NCBI GenBank assembly: GCA_003697105.1 | Contig: RFFQ01000041.1 | Span: 1 to 9,738, forward strand | Reading direction: 5' to 3' | DNA: 9,738 nt | Origin: Gemmatimonadota bacterium | GTDB lineage: Bacteria > 4572-55 > J002 | Part shown: positions 6,631-9,738 of the stretch, one piece after another | Layout: each line of letters starts with the position of its first letter | Numbering within the stretch: the first letter of the stretch is position 1 | Translations under genes and position numbers: made by a program | The notes under the pieces: generated by a model | What the model was told of the DNA's origin: nothing | Seen by the model: only the letters and a program-made list of their open reading frames with translations | Database searches by the model: none

Positions 6631-7075
6631 GAACATCAGCCCAGCCATCAGCTTCATGCTGATGATGGCGTTTTGCTGGGAAGGCGCATTCATTGTGTTA
6701 CAAACTCCCCTAACCTCGGGCACGCGCGCGCCACAATCATGTTGCCAAGAGGGTCATTGTTGTTGCCCACCTTCCACCTGCCAGTGCAACCACCCCCATA
6801 ATAACTATAATACCCCCACAACAACGGGTGAAATTTTAGTTTTGCGCGGTTGTACCCCCTCCTCCGAACAACTTCAACCTCAGGCAACAATTCAACTGGC
6901 CATACTTCGCCGGGTTTGGTTTCCAATGTTCTTGTGCAATACTCGCTACCGGTGGCAAGATACCCCCCAATGGTTCTCCCAACTTTGGATTCATGATATT
7001 TTTCGCCCCCCTCGACGGCACACCCCCATCCTGTATCATTATATCACTCGATCTGCAAGACGACACATGTGTTGA
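6617..7075 (+). CDS. Unrecognised cysteine-rich small protein of the nos operon
   Basis: I do not recognise this 152-residue protein. It starts within nosY (14 bp overlap, different frame) without a strong ribosome binding site, so translation is probably coupled to nosY. Residues ~11-29 form one hydrophobic segment, either a signal peptide or an anchor. A metal-ligand-rich patch follows, SCCQEGHCCCPPSTCQCNHP (residues 41-60), with seven Cys (42, 43, 48-50, 55, 57) and His47, 59 and 61. Further Cys lie at 20, 79, 107 and 152. The C-terminal half is rich in Arg, Trp and Gln. Its place between the copper-maturation genes and a copper receptor suggests a periplasmic copper-binding role, which is inference only. 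Six runs of five or six C after 6781 set the base composition apart and could mean a frameshift in the 3' half. The ORF could be spurious, but the motif argues against that. Confidence 0.65.
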   Translation: MKTFKNISPAISFMLMMAFCWEGAFIVLQTPLTSGTRAPQSCCQEGHCCCPPSTCQCNHPHNNYNTPTTTGEILVLRGCTPSSEQLQPQATIQLAILRRVWFPMFLCNTRYRWQDTPQWFSQLWIHDIFRPPRRHTPILYHYITRSARRHMC

Positions 7076-7120
7076 TTCATAAATACATATCTACGTTTAT
7101 ATAGAACTAGGAGATCATCG

Positions 7121-8983
7121 ATGAAATACGTTTGGATATTTTGCAGCATGGTGGTGCTGTGCGGTTTCGGGTATAACCCAGAGCTGTTTGCAGCGCCCGA
7201 CACACTGAAAGTGTATGATTTAGACCCGGTGAGTGTCATGGCGACTCGAATTCATGTGGGCGAAGAGGAATCCCCGATAACAAAAGATTATGCAAGCCAG
7301 ATACTTACCCAAAATGGATTCTCCGTGATTCGGAAGGGGATCGGGCTTGCCAACGACCTATATACCGATGGGTTTAAGCGCGGCGATATTACGGTAGTGA
7401 TCGATGGGGAACACTACCCCAATAGTTGCCCGAACCGGATGGACTCACCAATTACCCGCATCAACCCCTTGGAAATGGAGTCCATTCTACTGTCCAAGAC
7501 CAATACGTCCGCCGCTTGTGGCTTGTCCGGTCTAGTCACATTTAAACGGGCACTTCCCCGCGAGGACTTGCGGATCAAAGCTGGGTTTACTGCAGACCTC
7601 GGTCATCAAGAAAATATGGATGGCACAATCTTGCTGGAAAGTCACCAACATCAGGTCACCGGGCGCTATGTGTATGGTCGCGGTTACAAAACCGCTCACG
7701 GCAAGGATTTCACCGCCCTATACGGCTATACCGGTGAACCAACCTACCAATTGCGTGAAATCACTTGGCAAGGGCGCCCCGGTGAGTGGCAATACGGTGG
7801 GATGATCGCCGTGACCACAGATGTTATGTTTCCATATTTGCGTATGGATGAGCGCGAAAATGTCCTCTGGAACACCTTTTTAGCCTATAAAGGACACAAA
7901 ATTTATGTGAATCGCACCTACCATCTTATGAATAGCGCGTTGCGGGCTGAAGCCATGCCGATGGAAACGAAAGCCACAAATCTGACAATTGGATTGACCG
8001 GAGCACATTATGACCTGTACTACCGCCGGTGGGATGCCGATAATACCATCAGCGGTATGATGATGAACCAGCCGGTACAAATCAACAACGACCTAATACC
8101 AAACTTGGGACGCTTTTCGGCAAATCTGCACCATACGTTTGATCTTCAACCAGTGCAAATCTCGCTTAAATTGGGGGTAACTCACGATCAGATTGATGAA
8201 AACCGGTTGCCCTTTTACAAATCCTTATACCCTGAAGCGAGCGATCACCGGTGGTTTATACCGTTTGCGGTAGGACTCAGCTATACAAAGGCAGTATCAT
8301 CCCGGCTCGCCGGAGGAATATCCGCCGAAGTTGCCTCCGAACCCCCACAACCGGAATACCTGTACATTGCCGTCCAACGTCCAATGGGCAAACCCACGTG
8401 GATGGGACGTCCCGACCTGAAGGCACCCCTCCGGGCAACACTCCGCCTCCAATGGACTCATCCCCATCTGCGATTCACTATTTTTGGCACGCATGTTTGG
8501 GATTATGTGAATCTGACATCCGTTGAGCACGACCAACAACCGTACATGACGTATCGCAATATTGACGGGCTAATGGCTGGTTTCAATCTGCAAGTAGATT
8601 GGCCGTACTTGAGTGCTAATGCTAGTTACATCTGGGCAGAGAATCTAACACAAAATACACCCTTGGCAGAGATACCGCCGTTTCAGGTGCAAACCACGCT
8701 CAAATCACCCCACTACAATGGCATGTCCGGTTTCCTGCGTCATACTTACGCGGATGCCCAAACTCGGGTCGATGATTCTTTAAATGAGCGTGTCACACCC
8801 CACTGGAATCGTGTGGATGCTGGAATGGCTTACCAAACCGGTATGGTTAAATGGAGCCTTGAGGTGGTAAATCTAACCAATGCGGTCTATTACCAGCACT
8901 TGTCCTACTTGCGCGACCCGTTTGCGGCAGGCAATATCGTCTATGAACCGGGGCGTTATGTCCGGTTTTCCATTGCCTATTAA
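7121..8983 (+). CDS. NosA/OprC-like TonB-dependent copper receptor
   Basis: An outer-membrane transporter, probably for copper needed by NosZ. The 620-residue protein has a signal peptide (cleavage near residue 25), a TonB-box-like region around VYDLDPVSVMATR (31-43), a plug domain to about residue 145, and a beta-barrel ending in the aromatic VRFSIAY. The plug holds CPNRM (C103, M107), matching the CxxxM copper site of Pseudomonas OprC and the CPNRMD signature of NosA/OprC receptors. The barrel holds HLM (H268, M270) in a stretch with more Met (279, 281), matching the second half of the OprC site (HxM). It is shorter than OprC (about 720), so extracellular loops are probably reduced. AGGAGA (7109-7114) precedes the start. 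The 45 bp gap after the cysteine-rich gene shows no promoter, so it probably belongs to the nos operon. Confidence 0.88.
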   Translation: MKYVWIFCSMVVLCGFGYNPELFAAPDTLKVYDLDPVSVMATRIHVGEEESPITKDYASQILTQNGFSVIRKGIGLANDLYTDGFKRGDITVVIDGEHYPNSCPNRMDSPITRINPLEMESILLSKTNTSAACGLSGLVTFKRALPREDLRIKAGFTADLGHQENMDGTILLESHQHQVTGRYVYGRGYKTAHGKDFTALYGYTGEPTYQLREITWQGRPGEWQYGGMIAVTTDVMFPYLRMDERENVLWNTFLAYKGHKIYVNRTYHLMNSALRAEAMPMETKATNLTIGLTGAHYDLYYRRWDADNTISGMMMNQPVQINNDLIPNLGRFSANLHHTFDLQPVQISLKLGVTHDQIDENRLPFYKSLYPEASDHRWFIPFAVGLSYTKAVSSRLAGGISAEVASEPPQPEYLYIAVQRPMGKPTWMGRPDLKAPLRATLRLQWTHPHLRFTIFGTHVWDYVNLTSVEHDQQPYMTYRNIDGLMAGFNLQVDWPYLSANASYIWAENLTQNTPLAEIPPFQVQTTLKSPHYNGMSGFLRHTYADAQTRVDDSLNERVTPHWNRVDAGMAYQTGMVKWSLEVVNLTNAVYYQHLSYLRDPFAAGNIVYEPGRYVRFSIAY

Positions 8984-8999
8984 AATTCGCGGATGAAAA

Positions 9000-9036
9000 G
9001 CGGCTGCCGGCTCTCAAACAAAGGGCTGGCAGTCGC
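9000..9036 (+). terminator. Strong hairpin after the TonB receptor, probable operon end
   Basis: A 15 bp stem with three G-T wobbles (9000-9014 with 9022-9036) and a seven-base loop (CAAACAA) lies 16 bases after the receptor stop codon. No T-run follows directly. It may be a U-tract-poor terminator or an mRNA-stabilising end. It separates the nos operon from the rrf2 promoter at 9072. Confidence 0.55.
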
Positions 9037-9071
9037 GTAACCATGGCTAAGAATGCCTTTCATTTTGGGGG

Positions 9072-9100
9072 TTGACAATTTGCAAAAAAAGATGTATCTT
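9072..9100 (+). promoter_or_regulatory. Sigma-70-type promoter of the rrf2 regulator gene
   Basis: TTGACA (9072-9077), a 17 bp spacer and TATCTT (9095-9100) form a good promoter 42 bp before the start codon at 9142. The -10 box is the left arm of a perfect palindrome (9095-9112) that runs into the operator at 9105, which points to autoregulation. Confidence 0.75.
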
Positions 9101-9104
9101 AATT

Positions 9105-9124
9105 TTAAGATAAAATACTCTTAA
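9105..9124 (+). promoter_or_regulatory. Operator at the rrf2 promoter (putative autoregulatory site)
   Basis: The 20-base dyad TTAAGA-TAAAATAC-TCTTAA is identical to positions 153-172 in the nos leader. It begins four bases after the -10 box, covering the expected start of transcription. A further TCTTAA half-site (9097-9102) lies just upstream, forming TATCTTAA-TT-TTAAGATA (9095-9112). Recognition by the adjacent Rrf2 protein is inferred from position and repetition. Confidence 0.75.
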
Positions 9125-9141
9125 ATCTAGGATGGTGGATC

Positions 9142-9597
9142 ATGATGCTTTCCAAAAGTTGTATTTATGGGATTCGCGCGGTGCTCTATCTCGCGTTACA
9201 AGAGGAAGAGGGCTATGTCTCTATTCGAAAAATATCGAAGGATTTAGATATTTCATTTCATTTTTTGACCAAAATTTTGCAACAACTCACCCAAAACGAA
9301 ATTTTGACGTCTTTCCGAGGACCCAACGGCGGCGTTGCGCTGGCGAAACCGGCAGACCAACTTGACCTGGTACAGATTATTGAAGCGATTGACGGTTTAG
9401 GCATCTTCCAAGAATGTATTTTAGGGTTACCGGGCTGTGGATCATTGGAACCCTGCCCCCTCCACGACCAGTGGGGAAAAGCCCGGGAGGAATTATACTC
9501 CGCTTTTAAAACATTAACGATTGCCCAGTTGGCAACCAAAACCAAAAATCTAAACTTACGGCTTGTTGACCAGCAGGTGATTCAAGCCAACCTTTAA
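9142..9597 (+). CDS. Rrf2-family Fe-S cluster transcriptional regulator (IscR/NsrR type)
   Basis: A 151-residue DNA-binding protein. The N-terminal winged helix-turn-helix spans roughly residues 1-75, with the family mark RGPNGGVALAKP at 59-70 (wing). Three cysteines, C92, C99 and C105, follow with spacing C-x6-C-x5-C. CPLH then places a histidine (H108) where E. coli IscR has its fourth cluster ligand (H107 in CLTH). A [2Fe-2S] or [4Fe-4S] cluster is therefore likely, sensing NO, O2 or iron-sulfur status. AGGATGG upstream (from 9129) acts as the ribosome binding site; a second ATG at 9145 is possible. The promoter overlaps a dyad identical to one in the nos leader, so the protein probably represses itself and nos. 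Whether it is closer to NsrR or IscR cannot be decided here. Confidence 0.92.
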   Translation: MMLSKSCIYGIRAVLYLALQEEEGYVSIRKISKDLDISFHFLTKILQQLTQNEILTSFRGPNGGVALAKPADQLDLVQIIEAIDGLGIFQECILGLPGCGSLEPCPLHDQWGKAREELYSAFKTLTIAQLATKTKNLNLRLVDQQVIQANL

Positions 9598-9604
9598 TTT
9601 TTTT
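9560..9604 (+). terminator. Possible weak terminator at the 3' end of rrf2
   Basis: GGCTTG (9560-9565) and CAAGCC (9583-9588) can pair, with a short inner ACC/GGT stem, and a run of seven T follows (9598-9604). The stem overlaps the last codons of the regulator and is interrupted, so termination would be partial at best. Confidence 0.3.
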
Positions 9605-9612
9605 GGTACATT

Positions 9613-9632
9613 TTCAGATAAAAGAGGCTTAA
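9613..9632 (+). promoter_or_regulatory. Degenerate operator copy before the last gene
   Basis: TTCAGATAAAAGAGGCTTAA matches the 20-base nos/rrf2 dyad at 16 positions and keeps most of both arms (TTcAGA and gCTTAA). It lies 26 bases before the start codon at 9659. No clear -35/-10 pair is visible, so the gene may also be read from the rrf2 promoter. Confidence 0.45.
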
Positions 9633-9658
9633 ATAAACTATTATAGAAAGGACGCGTA

Positions 9659-9738
9659 ATGAACTACACCTATCTCGCAAATTTAGCGCAAGATGTTCGC
9701 ATTCCAGAAAAAGGAATTCACAGCCAGACCCTCTATAC
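9659..9738 (+). CDS. Start of a probable cupin-domain protein (cut by the window end)
   Basis: Only the first 26 codons are present. The product begins MNYTYLANLAQDVRIPEKGI and continues HSQTLY, with no signal peptide, so it is probably cytoplasmic. AAAGGA (9647-9652) lies six bases before the ATG. The pattern (LA-x-x-V-x-I-P-x-x-G-I-x-S-x-T-L) resembles the N-terminus of small cupin proteins often found next to Rrf2 regulators, but this is recognition from a short stretch. The operator-like sequence at 9613-9632 suggests shared control with nos and rrf2. Confidence 0.6.
   Translation, partial: MNYTYLANLAQDVRIPEKGIHSQTLY

Noticed and set aside
6690-7066. Minus-strand frames opposite the cysteine-rich gene (6690-6926, 6836-7066), considered as the real gene there
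   Set aside because: They lack an upstream ribosome binding site, run against the operon direction and show no motif; the + strand frame has the cysteine patch and operon coupling.
9132-9365. Overlapping + strand frame starting just before the rrf2 gene
   Set aside because: It reads the regulator DNA in another frame and ends within it; the Rrf2 translation carries all the family motifs.
1-9738. Looked for CRISPR arrays, tRNA/rRNA genes, insertion sequences, attachment sites and phage or toxin-antitoxin genes
   Set aside because: No spaced repeats, cloverleaf, transposase or integrase motifs were seen; apart from the operator copies the window is a compact gene array.

Overview
The window carries an almost complete clade II (atypical) nitrous oxide reductase (nos) locus, all on the + strand, followed by its probable regulator and the first codons of one more gene. 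Base composition is moderate (GC slightly under half by eye). The order cytochrome c - nosZ - nosB-like - nosL - nosD - nosF - nosY, with no nosR, nosX or NosGH module, is the layout known from Bacteroidota/Ignavibacteria/Gemmatimonadota-type Gram-negative bacteria. An outer-membrane TonB-dependent receptor confirms a diderm host. The two clear promoters have a TTGACA -35 box and a 17 bp spacer, unlike the usual Bacteroidetes promoter, so a relative of the FCB group outside core Bacteroidetes is my best guess. The exact taxon cannot be fixed from the sequence.

Layout. Positions 1-60 hold the terminator of an unseen upstream gene. Positions 62-192 are the nos promoter/leader with two copies of a ~20 bp dyad. 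The structural part follows: a membrane-anchored monohaem cytochrome c (193-720), NosZ with a lipoprotein-like Sec signal (771-2750), an 11 bp hairpin (2762-2792) and a four-helix membrane protein of the NosB type (2808-3413). Next come the maturation genes, tightly overlapping: nosL (3410-3862), nosD (3859-5112), nosF (5138-5848) and nosY (5845-6630). Then come an unrecognised cysteine-rich small protein (6617-7075), whose start lies inside nosY, and a NosA/OprC-like copper TonB receptor (7121-8983). A strong hairpin follows at 9000-9036. The last part is an Rrf2-family Fe-S regulator gene with its own promoter (9142-9597) and the start of a probable cupin-domain gene (9659 onward).

How it fits together. 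The TonB receptor would bring copper across the outer membrane. The cysteine-rich protein (function unknown) and NosL would handle copper in the periplasm. NosD with the NosFY ABC transporter would support CuZ assembly in NosZ. The anchored cytochrome c would pass electrons to the CuA domain of NosZ for N2O reduction to N2. An identical 20 bp dyad lies just downstream of the -10 box of the rrf2 gene and again in the nos leader. A near copy follows the nos -10 box, and a weaker copy precedes the cupin gene. This points to a small regulon in which the Rrf2 protein represses itself, the nos operon and the cupin gene in response to its iron-sulfur cluster. The main leads are this Rrf2-nos link, the cysteine-rich orphan and the receptor's copper-site motifs within a clade II operon.
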